64,000 nucleotides of DNA, from NCBI GenBank assembly GCA_026874595.1, contig CM049314.1, forward strand, positions 73,734,300-73,798,299, read 5' to 3'. The notes under the pieces are model-generated. The model was given only the letters and a program-made list of their open reading frames with translations. It searched no databases and had not been told where the DNA came from. The position numbers and the translations under genes were made by a program. Numbering within the stretch: position 1 is the first letter of the stretch; each line of letters begins with the position of its first letter. Below are positions 12,241 to 23,811 of the stretch, one piece after another. This DNA is from Sipunculus nudus. Taxonomy: Eukaryota; Annelida; Sipuncula; Golfingiida; Sipunculidae.

Positions 12241-14580
12241 TTTTTCTGTAGTCACTTGCTTTGATTACAGATGCAGGGTCCCACTCCAGGTCACTGGAAG
12301 TCAGCTATGCCAGGGTTTCTGATTTAAATTGTTACAGTCACTGGGGGAGATCCCCTGCTGTGACAGGTGTCAGTTATTCTCATATCACCACCCCAATCAT
12401 CTCCCCCCCCCCCCCCCCCCCCCACCACAAACCCAACCCACCAAGTGTTATGCAGTAATTGTTATTGTTTTCACTGTATCTCCTTAATTGTAATGCTGTT
12501 TCCACTCCGATATGCAAAAACTTTCCTTGAAAAAATAATTCAAGGTGTAATCCAGAAGATGCAATGTTGTGTAATGTAGCATCTTTAAAGAAATAATTTT
12601 CTTTTAAATGATTTTAACAAATATAAATGAACCCATCAGTATGCTTAAATTATTATAGAATATGAAGCACATTATGGATAAATAAAGACACAATTAAAAA
12701 TTTTGAAATCTAAATCGAGTATTATTTTTAGATATTTATTGTTTTGCAGATTTAAAAGATATATTTTTGTGGTAAAAAATAAATAAACATTTGTATGCAT
12801 GATGTGGTGTTATCTGACAAGATTGAGATTTATGATGATGCAATTGAGAATTATGAATCAACTTTTATATTCAGATATATATGTTAAATTGGAAATGTAT
12901 AGAAATATAAACTTAACTTAGAAAATAATTGATGTGATAAAAAAATCAGGATTTAATACAAACATTTGTTCATTATTTTCCTGCCTCAGCAGTATTTGAG
13001 ATCAGGCTTTGTTTGCCCTGTTTTATGTTGTTAATTAGCTATATTTTAGCTGCATACATTTCATAAAAAAAATACATATATAATTAAAAATATATATTAT
13101 GCAAAAAAATAGATTCAATTGAACAAATGTGTAAACTACTGAAATGTCAACAGTTAATCGAAAAACCAACTAATGATCATGGTAATAGTACAGATCATTT
13201 GTTCACAAACTGCTCACATGCTTTAGTTTCAACATTAGGAAACACATGGTCAGGTCACAAAATATTTTTGCAACAATTCCTTGCTCATCAATACAAACTA
13301 ATCATATAAACCAACCATGGCCTTTATAACCTCTTCCTCTTACACTTTATCTCCATTAGATATTATTTTAGATTTTTACCTTCAAGGTTAACGTCAGCTG
13401 AGCACAGTGACCCATAGGTCCCTTGTTTTTTCTGTAGTCACTTGCTTTGATTACAGATGCAGGGTCCCACTCCAGGTCACTGGAAGTCAGCTATGCTAGG
13501 GTTTCTGATTTAAATTGTTACAGTCACTGGGGGAGATCCCCTGCTGTGACAGGTGTACAGTTATTCTCATATCACCACCCCAATCACCCCCCCCCCCCAA
13601 ACCCAACCCACCATGTGTTATGCACTAATTGTTATTGTTTTCACTGTATCTCCTTAATTGTAATGCTGTTTCCACTCCGATATGCAAAAACTTTCCTTGA
13701 AAAAATAATTCAAGGTGTAATCAAGAAGATGCAATGTTGTGTAATGTAGCATTTTTAAAGAAAACAGTTTTCTTTTAAATGATTTTAACAAATATAATTG
13801 AACCCATCAGTATGCTTAAATTATTATAAAATATGAAGTACATTATGGATAAATAAAGACACAATTAAAAATTGTGAAATCTAAATCAAGTATTATTTTT
13901 AGATATTTATTGTTTTGCAGATTTAAAAGATAAATAAACATTTGTATGCATGATGTGGTGTTATCTGACAAGATTGAGATTTATGATGATGCAGTTGAGA
14001 ATTATGAATCAACTTTTATATTCAGATAAATATGTTAAATTGGAAATGTATAGAAATATAAACTTAAATTAGAAAATAATTGATGTGATAAAAAAAAATG
14101 AGGATTTAATACGAACATTTGTTTGTTATTTTCCTGCCTCAGCAGAATTTGAGATCAGGCTTTGTTTGCCCCGTTTTATGTTGTTTATTAGCTCTATTTC
14201 AACTGTATACATATCATTAAAAAAATACATATATATTTAATAATATATATTATACAAAAAAATAGATCCAATTGAACAAATGTGTAAACTACTGAAATGG
14301 CTACAGTTAATCGAAAAACCAACTAATGATCATGGTAATAGTACAGATCATTTGTTCACAAACTGCTCACATGCTTTAGTTTTAACATTAGGAAACACAT
14401 GGTCAGGTCACAAAATATTTTTTGCAACAATTTCTTGCTCATCAATACAAACCAATCATATAAACCAACCATGGCCTTTATTACCTCTTCCTCTTACACT
14501 TTATCTCCATTTGATATTATTTTAGATTTTTACCTTTAAGGTTAACGTCAGCTGAGCACAGTGACCCATAGGTCCCTTGT
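12241..14580 (+). repeat. Tandem duplication of the B2 3' segment (1185 bp and 1155 bp)
   Basis: The two units, 12241-13425 and 13426-14580, both start TTTTTTCTGTAGTCACTTGC and both end CCCATAGGTCCCTTGT. Each contains a poly-C tract (22 C near 12402, about 10 C near 13587) and an AT-rich half. Differences are mostly single bases and homopolymer lengths, so the duplication is younger than the B2 family divergence. Confidence 0.85.
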
Positions 14581-14756
14581 TTAAATAAAAGTACTTGTCC
14601 TTGTACTCAAGTACAGACCCTTGTACTTGTACTTGTACTCGAGTACATTGAATAATTGTGTACTTGTACTTGTACTTGACAAATTCTGAAGTACTTGTAC
14701 TTTTACTCAAGTACTGACCCCCTGTACTTGACCCAAGCCTACTACCTTCCCTTTTT
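14581..14756. repeat. Degenerate GTACTT hexamer array
   Basis: About 150 bp of imperfect TGTACT/GTACTT repeats with palindromic cores such as ACTCGAGTAC and ACTCAAGTAC. Because GTAC is self-complementary, the array can fold along its length. It lies between the last B2 tail and the first B1 head. Confidence 0.75.
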
Positions 14757-15135
14757 AGCTCAGCTGACTGTAAGTCATCTGAGCTTTAGCAATCACTCTT
14801 TGTCCGTCGTCCGTCCGGCCGTCCTGTCGTCTGTCCGTTACCAGGGCACAAAGTGTAACCGCTGAACCTTGAATCTCCTGACTTGACGTCCAGAGAGGTC
14901 CATGAAAAATCTCCCTGGAAACCTGAAATTAGGTCTCTGTTACCCATATTCTTCCAGCTATACGGCTCTGAAGTACCCCCCAGAATAATGGAAAACTTCA
15001 TATAAAAGCTCAAGTGTCTGAACAACTAATGCATAGATCACCATGATTTTTTGCATTCATATTGATCATGCAGTGTTTTATCAGTTTCTGCCGACTGATG
15101 GCATCACCTGTATTTTTTTTATTTTTATGATTTTT

Positions 15136-16329
15136 AGATCAGCTGACTGTAAGTCATCTGAGCTTTAGCAATCACTCTCTGTCTGTCCGTCTGTCCGTCT
15201 GTCCGTCCGTCCGTCCGTTAACCAGGCACCAATTGTAACCGCTGGACCTGGAATCTTCTAACTTTACATCCAGAGAGGTTCATGAAAAATCTCCTTGGAA
15301 GCCTGGAATTAGGTCTCTGTTACCCATTTTCTTCAAGCTGTTGGACTCAGAAGTATATCCTTCAGGAGAATAATGAAAATTTTATACAAAAGCTCAAGTA
15401 TCTGAATAATTAATGCATTGATCACCATGATTCTGTGCACAAATATTGATCATGGAGTGTTTCATCAGTTTCTGCAGACTGGTGGCACCACCTGTATTTT
15501 TTCAAATTTTTTACGATTTTTTTTCTTTATTTTTGAAACCTTAAAAGATGTGGTCATCTGTTAACAGGGCACAAATCTTAACTGCTGGACCTGGAATCTT
15601 CTTACTTTACATCCAGAAAGGTCCTTTAAAAGTCTCCATAGAAATCGGGATTTAGGTCTACAGGTTACCCATATTCTTCAAGCTATAGGGCTCTGAAGTA
15701 CCCCCCCCCCCCCAGAATAATGAAAAATTTGATGCAAAGCTCAAGTATCTGAACAACTTATGCATTAATCACCATGATTCTTTGCATGGATATTGATCAT
15801 GGAATGTTTCATCAGATTATGCAGGCTGGTGGTGCCACCTGTATTTTTTTTTTTTTTACTATTTTTTTCTCTGCTTATGAGCCAAAGCAGGGCACAAATC
15901 ATAACCATTGGACCTGGAATCTTCTTACTTTAAATCAAGGGAGGTCCATGAGAAGTCTCCTTGGAAACGTGAAATTAGGTCTAAGGTACCCATATTTTTT
16001 TAGCTATGGTGCTTCTAAGCACCCCTCAGAATAATTGAAAATTTGATACCAAAGTAGGGCACAAGTCATAACCATTTGGCCGAGAAGTTTCTTACTTGAC
16101 ATCCTGAGAGTTCCTCAAAAGTTCTCCCCAGAAACAGAAATTCGGACACTGTGACCTATATCCCCAGAGTTTTCGGGTATGTTTTAGCACCCCAGAAATA
16201 ATGCAAAATACACACAAATTGCCAGATTACTCAAGAAAGAGTGGACATTATCTTAATAAGTTGCCTGTTCAAGGACATATTGTCAACATGTCAGTGGGCT
16301 GAGCGTCATGACCCATGGGTCACTTGTTT
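15136..16329 (+). mobile_element. Inner B1 element 1
   Basis: The head AGATCAGCTGACTGTAAG follows ATTTTTATGATTTTT of the host copy. It has a CCGT/CTGT run, about three core units, and a tail ending TGACCCATGGGTCACTTGTT. Only about 9 bp of host repeat (ACGATTTTT) separates it from the next inserted B1 at 16339. There is no coding potential. Confidence 0.7.
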
Positions 16330-17151
16330 ACGATTTTTAGCTCAGCTGACTGAAAGTCATCTGAGCTATAGCGATCACCCTTTGTCCGTCGTCTGTCCGG
16401 ACGTCCGGCCGTCTGTTAACAGGGCACAAATCGTAACCGCTGGAACTGGAATCTTCACACTTGATATCCAGGGAGGTCCCTAAAAAATCTCCTTGGAAAC
16501 CTGAAATTAGGTCTTTGTTACCCATATCCTTTGAGCTATGGGACTCCAAAGTACCCCCCAGAATAATGCAAAATTTGATACAAAATCTCAAGTATCTGGA
16601 TAACTACTGCATTGATCACCATGATTCTGTGCATGAATATTGATCATGGGATGTTCCATCACTTCCTGTAGACTGGTGGTACTACCTGTTTTTTTTCCAA
16701 TTTTTACGATTTTTTTCCCTTTTTTCAGACCTGCAATGAAACTGTAATCTGTTAACAGGGCACAAATTGTAACCACTGGACCTGGAATCTTCAAACTTAA
16801 TATCCAGAGAGGTCCATGAAAAATCTCCTTGAAAACCTGAAATTAGGTCTCTGTTACCAATATCCTTTGAGCTATGGGGCTCCCAAGTACCCCCCAGAAT
16901 TATGGAAAACTTCATATAAAAGCTCAAGTATCTGAATAACTACTGCATTGATCACCATGATTCTTTGCATGAATATTGATCATAGGATGTTCCATCACTT
17001 CCTGTAGACTGGTGGTGCCACCTGTATTTTTTCCAATTTTTACGAATTTTTTTCTCTTTTTTCATACCTGCAATGAAACTGGATTTGTTAACAGGGCACA
17101 AATTGTAACCACTGGACATGGAATCTTCAAACTTAATATCCAGAGAGAATT

Positions 17152-18590
17152 ACAGATCGAGTTCGTGTTTCGTCCTGGTTGACCTACTTTTGACTGTTTT
17201 ACGACTCCTTAACTTAGAAAATTTCATGAAAAATAGAAATTTTCATGACAAATACACATGTACGGACTTTTTTTTTCGCAATGCCTGCAGATATTGGCCT
17301 GATTTTTTGGTGTGTGGGCAGATAATGACCAGTTACAGATCGAGTTAGTGTTTCGTCCTGGTTGACCTACTTTTGACCGTTTTATGGCTCCTTAACTTGG
17401 AAAGTTTCATGAAAAATAGAAATTTTCATGACAAATACACATGTACGGACTTTTGTTCGCAATGCCTGCAGATATTGGCCTGATTTTTGGTGTGTATGCA
17501 GATATTGACTAGTTACAGATCGAGTTCGCGTTTCGTCCCGGTTGACCTACTTTTGACCGTTTTATGGCTCCTAAACATAGAAAATTTCGTGAAAAATAGA
17601 AATTTTCATGACAAATACACATGTACAGACTTTTTTCGCAATGCCTGCAGATATTTGCCTGATTTTTGGTGTGTGGGCAGATAATGACCAGTTACAGATC
17701 GAGTTCATGTTTTGACCTGGTTGACGTACTTTTGATTGTTTTACGGCCCCTAACATAGAAAATTTCATGAAAAATATAATTTATCATGACAAATGTACAT
17801 GTACAGCCCTTTTTAGCCCTCAGCTCATAGGCTGATGGGTGATTGTCGTCACCCAAGCTGTCCGTCCATCCAACTGTCTGTCCGGTGTCTGTCCTTCTGT
17901 CCGTTCCGCGTCTGTTAACTTTTACCTTGTGAGCGGGATATCTATAAAAGGATTCACTATTGGAATTTTATTTCATCAGTGAAGATGTATATCAATAAAA
18001 TCGAGATTAAGTTCGAAGATGGGTGACCTTGACCCATTTTTCTACATTTTAGAGCTGATTATAGAAAAACAACTCAGAAGCTTATATCTCAGGAACCATT
18101 GTGTGGATTTTCACAAAACTTACTATGATCATTGGGACTGATGGACTGTACGTTCTGCACAATTTTGGTGGTGCCACCTGCAATTTCTGATTTTTTTATG
18201 AAATTTTATCAGATTTTTCAATTTTGGCCTTTTGTGCAGGATATCTCCAAAGGTATTCAACACAGGAACTTCATTACTTCAGTGCTATTGCATTATATTT
18301 ACAAAATCTTGGTCAAGTTCAAAGATGGGTGGTCTTGACCTACTTTTCAAGGTCACAGAGCTTGGTATAGAAAAAAAATTAGGAGCTTATTTCTCAGGAA
18401 GCATTTGGTGAATTGTTATGAAACATGGTACATACCTCTCCAATTTTAATTTATTATCAGCTTTTGCTAATATTCTAGTTTCGCGATGCAATGCTTACAG
18501 ATACACGCCTAATGTTTGGTCTGTAAATTAAAAAATTTTACAAAATTTAGCAAATGTTTCTAAATTGTCCCAGGCGGGGGCATCTAGTTT
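17152..18590 (+). mobile_element. Family C element (5'-truncated) with nested D
   Basis: Four tandem units of about 180 bp carry CGCAATGCCTGCAGATATTG, TTTTTGGTGTGTGGGCAG and GACAAATACACATGTAC. The tail is CCCAGGCGGGGGCATCTAGT at about 18571-18590, without the TCGTTCCGACA hairpin seen in other C tails. The family head is missing: the join to B1 at 17152 is abrupt, so the copy is truncated or rearranged. It is split by D at 17815-18481. Confidence 0.75.
17815..18481 (+). mobile_element. Family D element nested in C
   Basis: The head AGCCCTCAGCTCATAGGCTG forms a hairpin with GATGGG. It is followed by a CCGT/CTGT-rich stretch, two core units of about 300 bp (with GGTGGTGCCACCTGCAATTT at about 18169), and the end GCTAATATTCTAGTTT. 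It sits in the T-run preceding CGCAATGC of a C unit. A second D (39715-40394) occupies the same site in another C. Confidence 0.75.
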
Positions 18591-20260
18591 CCCTTGGTGC
18601 ATCACTAAATGGTTTCAGGCCAAAGGTTTCATTTATTACACAGTCCGTATGCTTTAGCTCATGTCCATTATTCTATAATTTACAGAGTTTTATTTAAGCT
18701 GGGCAATTTTCTCTTAGCTTTACAAATGGTAATATACATGGAAAAACCATAAGAAATAAAAATAATTTGCAGTTACTAATATTTTCCAAAATTCAGCTGA
18801 GCGACGCGGCCCATGGGTCCCTTGTTTCAGACCTGCAATGAAACTGTCATCTGGTACTACTGGACCTGGAATCTTCAAACTTAATATCCAGAGAGGTCCA
18901 TGAAAAATCTCCTTGAAAACCTGAAATTAGGTCTCTGTTACCCATATTCTTTGAGCTATGGGGCTCCAAAGTACCCCCCAGAATAATGCAAAATTTGATA
19001 CAAAAGCTCAAGTATCTGAATAACTACTGCATTGATCACCATGATTCTTTGCAATAATATTGAACATGGGATGTTCCATCACTTTCTGCAGTCTGGGGGT
19101 GCCAACTGTATTTTTTCCCATTTTCACAAATTGTTTTCTCTTTTTGAGAATTGCAATGAAACTGTCATCTGTTAACAGGGCACAAATTGTAACCACTGGA
19201 CCTGGAATCTTCTCACTTCAAATCTAGGAAGGTCCATGAATAATCTTTTTGGAAACCAGAATTTAGGTCTCTGTTACTAATATTCTTTGAGCTATTGGGC
19301 TGTAAAGTACCCCCCTAGAAAAATCAAAATTTTGATACAAAACAGGGTTTGATCTTAAGATTTTTTTGCACTAGCCCATCGGGCTAGTGGCTGTAATATT
19401 GCACTGGCCCGCACCAATTTGCACTAGTCTCTTTTTGGTGGTATTTTTTAAGCAGTATTTCTCTAGTATGTAGTATTTAATGGACTTTTTTAATTTCATC
19501 AAGAACACTATAATGGTCTTAATAAAAATGGTATTTGAATATTTAAAAGTGTTTAGTAATAATAGCACATGCAGCTTTGAAGCTCAGCTGTTACTTGAAA
19601 CATAACTCCTCTCTCCAACAGTAAAGCTTGTAAAACAAAGTAAACATAAGTGTATTTCCAAAACAACTTTAATGTCTCAGGTGACCACTTCAGCTGGGGC
19701 AAACACTTTCACCCCTCAGCATTGTCTGAATCACTTAATCATATATATAAAAGCAGTTGTGGAAAACATCAGACGATACTAAAATTCGTAATAATACGCA
19801 TAGACATTAATTGAGGCTTATATCTCAATTTTTTTTCAAGTATATATAGTCACTTTCTCCTTGTTTTTAACCTCTTGTAAAAAAAACTTTTTTGCTGTAA
19901 TTAATGGCTGAGCGAGCAGTGTTGAGCTCTATCAGGTCTACGCCTAAACAAGAAAAGCCGTACGGTCAGGCAAGATCAGTTTACTTCAAAGAATGAAATT
20001 TACAAAGACAGTAAAAAAGAAACATAACCTAACAAACACAGTTGCTAAAATTTTATCATGTTTCGATCAGCTGTGGCCGGTAGAAACGATTTGCCTGCTC
20101 GCAAAACCCTGTCATGGTCACCACAAACTGATGAAATCACTTAATTTTTGCAGTACCAAACATCTGATTTATGGAGATCGTGCGTTAGACAACATCAGTT
20201 GCAGTTTCCTGTAAATGGCCCCGCGTCATTTCCTTTATATTCTCACGGTGCAACCTTCAA

Positions 20261-21512
20261 GGGATATCATCTCAGATGGACGCTGTTAAGATAGATGTCA
20301 TTGTATCACCTGGACGCTGTTCATTTGGACGCCATGAAAATGGACGCTGATCATATAGACGCCTTTGTATTATAAGCCCATACACCATTAAGACCCCTAA
20401 AAACAGGCCATATAGCCGCGTTTATATAGTGTTATATATTTCCTTTAATACTGTGTATATGGTGTGATTGAAGATGGACGTTAACAAAGATGTTAGAGAC
20501 CATCTTAGTATAGACGCCATCGTATATTGTTTCCTTAGATTTGAGACCTAATATAATGAAATATTTATCAATACTAATGTGATGTTTTATATCAAATACT
20601 GATATCGTGCGCTGATCATATAGACGTTACCGTATTATAGACGCCATCGTCTGCATCAACCCTTCAGAAAGACGCCCAATGACAAGTCATAAAAATAATT
20701 CACATTCTTATTTAATATTTCCATAAAAAGGAGACCAAATTTAATAATAGCCATGTTATATTGTTTGTGTTTGCGTATTTTGTGCGAATGAGGGTCTTTT
20801 CATATCGTGCGAATGAAAAGGAACGCCGATCATATGGACGTTATCGTATTATAGACGCCATCATCTGCATCGTCCCTTCAGAAAGACGCCGAATGACAAG
20901 TAATGAAAACAATTCACATTTTAATTAAATAATTCCATTAAAAGGAGACCAAATTTAATAATAGCCATGTTATATTGTGTGTGCATGTTTGCGTATTTTG
21001 TGCGGATGGGGGTCTTTGTTTAATTTACCAAACAAATTAAATTTTAAATAATGGTCACGTGTAGTTTCAATTATATAAAAAGTAATGTGAAGTAAATTAT
21101 ATTTTCCATTGGAAATTATTCTATCGTTCCTTAATATGCTATGTATAGCTAAAATTCAAGAACTGGAAGCAATGAAATCATGTACATAATAGGATTAATT
21201 AGTCAACAACAAAGAAAACCTACCCCATTATCGGGGTCTCCCGTTAATAAATGATCAATTGGATTACCAGGCTCTAGCTGACACTGTACCCAGAACTCGT
21301 TTATTGTTAAAACAACATCATGTGATCACTGATCCATGTTCGGTTTAGAATATTTAACTGCTTGTACAGAGCTGCAAAAATATTGGTTAAATCCCAAACT
21401 GATATTTAGGGGAAATTTTAAATAAAACCTAGATAAAGTTGGGAGAGGGGGTAAAATATATCATGCTAAAATTATATATTTATTTAAACCTTTAAATTCT
21501 AATTATTTGTTT

Positions 21513-21561
<49 letters not shown>

Positions 21562-23811
21562 GGGGGTTGGGGTTAAAAACTTGAAGAAAAAACCTTAAAA
21601 AACTTGACAAAACATTAGTATTTTATATGTAAGAGATTACATAGTCAATAATCTTGTTAAATGAAAAAAAATTAAAAGTTGAACAAGTTAATATTCACAT
21701 AAATGGAAAGACTTTTTTGGAGTGTTTGCTTTCACTTGAATGGGGTAATTCCTGATGAACTATATCACTACGATAAAAAGTGTTCCACAAAGCGTATCTC
21801 TCTCTCCCTTTCTCCCGCTATCTCTGTCATTGTATACAGAAATTGAACATGATACACAGAAAAGTCGGATCACTGCCGATGGGAATCGAGTCCATGACCT
21901 TCCGATTGCCGATGATGCGAGAGAGAGAGAAAGGGGGAGGGGGGATGCACTTTGGGAATGGATGCTGTTCAGATAGACGTTCCAGTGCGTATTTTAAATA
22001 TTTTGGAAAACGAAACGATTCAATAATATGACTGTGTTTTTGTTAGTTCAGTGTTATTACGACATTAATTGTTAGTTGTGTGTATTCTCATCTGTAAGTA
22101 CTCAGTTAATGAAAAAGTTTTCTACTCCATGTCTACTCAGTTGATGCATCTGATTTGTTTTATCATCTAAACGCTATGGATCACCAAGTACTTAATCCCG
22201 GTAACATAACAATATCTTTTGATTGTTACATTTCAAACGGTATATGTTGTTTAATTAGTCAATGTTAATGTAAGAAATCCCATTGAAATATATTCGTATT
22301 TATATTCTTTATTGTGCCTTTATGAGAACATCAAGAAAAGTTTGTTTAATTCCACTTCTGGTGTATACATGAGTATAAAGTCTATAAGCAAAAATCACTC
22401 GCATGATACTCACAACATGGAAACCTCAAAAGCCGTATCAGTAAAGAAAGGACGAGGGTTTAACCTTATCAACAAGGAATATAGTCACAAGAAGGACCCC
22501 CGACATCATACAAAAATGCACTGGAGGTAAGATACAATTTATAAATAATTTACTTTTTAGGGGATATGACCATAAAATATATTTACACTTAAGCATTAAA
22601 GGTTACGTTTAACATGTACTGTGTTTAATTCACAAATTCATATATACACATATAATGTACAAACCAAAAAGAATCGGTAATTCGGAATTTATATAAATTA
22701 TTTATTCCAAACATGTGTTAATCATTTTTAACTTTGTATATAAACGACTTTATATTATATATAAGAACACACACATATATGCAACCAGTACGGAGGTACC
22801 TGCCATGTCATGTGATGCTTACAGATATGCTCAATTAGCAGAAGATCTCAAGTCAAGAGTCAATGTTATTATAGCACTAATAAATTTAAAGACGACAAAG
22901 GGCCTTTGATCCCCGCTACCTACTGGCTAAACTGATAAAGCTCCGGGAAACAGCAATGTTTCTCTGATTATATGTGTATAGTGCACATTATTAATTAAAC
23001 TTTCTGATTATATGTGTTTAGTTCACATTATGAATTAAACTTTTTATCTTGTATGCACATGGTGTCTAAAGTCATCAGATTGTCTTTGAAAGATAAGTCT
23101 TTGAAATAAACAACACATATACAAAATCACATTACAATATACACTGTATACACAAAAGTTTGTTTTTTCTCGTCATATCGTGTTTCCCTATACAGGTAAA
23201 CGTCTACAACGTCATGCTGCTGGAAAGCTTCGTATTTAACAAGCATAAAGATTGTCGTAACAAGTGATTAAAAAAGCAATTATTGTTACCAATAATTAGC
23301 AGTTCTATCTCCTACGATATTGTTCTAATTGTTAAAAATATCAAGCTGGAAAATATGGGACGCATAATTGATCGGACTGGTTACCCAGGTGTGTACAGTC
23401 CAGAACAATCGACCTTGGAAACTATAAATCATTGCGTGATGAAGCGTTTGGTGGTATAAAAAATACACAAAACACGTTAACAGAAAATTCTTTACTGATA
23501 CAGTTCAATTACACTTTGCTGTTCCGGTCGTCCATTAATGGTACATGTTTTCACAAAAGGTCAAAATAGGCCGATACATATGTTTCCGAAATTGACAAAA
23601 CTGCATAATATAAACACACGATGACAATGGGTTGAGTTGGTGGATTACCAGTTCTTTCTTTTGTATGGTTATCCCTGTATAATTCTAATAGTGTTGGGAA
23701 AGCGTCTAAATGAATAGTGTCCAGCTGATCAGCGTCCATTTTCATAGCGTCCAGCTGTCTGCGTCCATTTTTATAGCGTCCATCTGAACAGCGTCCATGT
23801 GAGATGGACCC
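20261..23811. mobile_element. TIR element with GGACGC/GACGCC subterminal repeats, nested
   Basis: The left end (GGGATATCATCTCAGATGG then ACGCTGTT) and the complement of the right end (GGGTCCATCTCACATGGACG) are imperfect inverted repeats. Flanks are ACCTTCAA at 20253-20260 and ACCGTCAA at 23812-23819, an 8-bp target duplication with one mismatch, as for hAT-like elements. Both subterminal regions are crowded with ATGGACGC/TAGACGCC words (left 20277-20660, right as GCGTCCA at about 23700-23795). A segment of about 230 bp is tandemly duplicated at roughly 20590-20815 and 20820-21040. No transposase frame is visible. Confidence 0.7.
21513..21554. repeat. TA dinucleotide microsatellite
   Basis: About 20 uninterrupted AT/TA dinucleotides followed by TGTGTGTGGGGGG, inside the 20261-23811 element. 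It is likely a polymorphic slippage tract. Confidence 0.95.

Larger units (their letters stand above)
8212..14580 (+). mobile_element. Family B2 element with tandem heads and tandem tails
   Basis: The head AGCTCAGCTGACTATAAG at 8212 follows a T-run and is followed by a (CCGT)n tract. The first unit of about 717 bp is repeated at 8929 (roughly 97% identical by eye). A third unit starts near 9644 but lacks the head hairpin. The middle part (about 10250-12200) matches 46850-48600 and 62450-64000. The tail, CAGCTGAGC plus ACCCATAGGTCCCTTGT, ends at about 12240, 13425 and 14580, so the last 1.15-1.19 kb is duplicated in tandem. CAGCTGAGC is the inverted copy of the head. There is no long open frame, and none is conserved between copies. 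Confidence 0.8.
16339..18827 (+). mobile_element. Inner B1 element 2, carrying C and D elements
   Basis: The head AGCTCAGCTGACTGAAAG lies at 16339. After two core units it is interrupted by C-family sequence (17152-18590) and resumes with the 3' part GTGCATCACTAAATGGTTTC. It ends in GCTGAGCGACGCGGCCCATGGGTCCCTTGTTT-type sequence at 18827. The same 3' part ends the B2 copy at 59060-59309, so B1-type and B2-type cores share a 3' end. The host B1 resumes at 18828 with CAGACCTGCAATGAAACTG. Confidence 0.75.

Noticed and set aside
21840-21915. tRNA-like B-box (GGACTCGATTCCC on the minus strand) suggesting a SINE or tRNA
   Set aside because: No A-box at the right distance, no cloverleaf and no A-tail or second copy seen.
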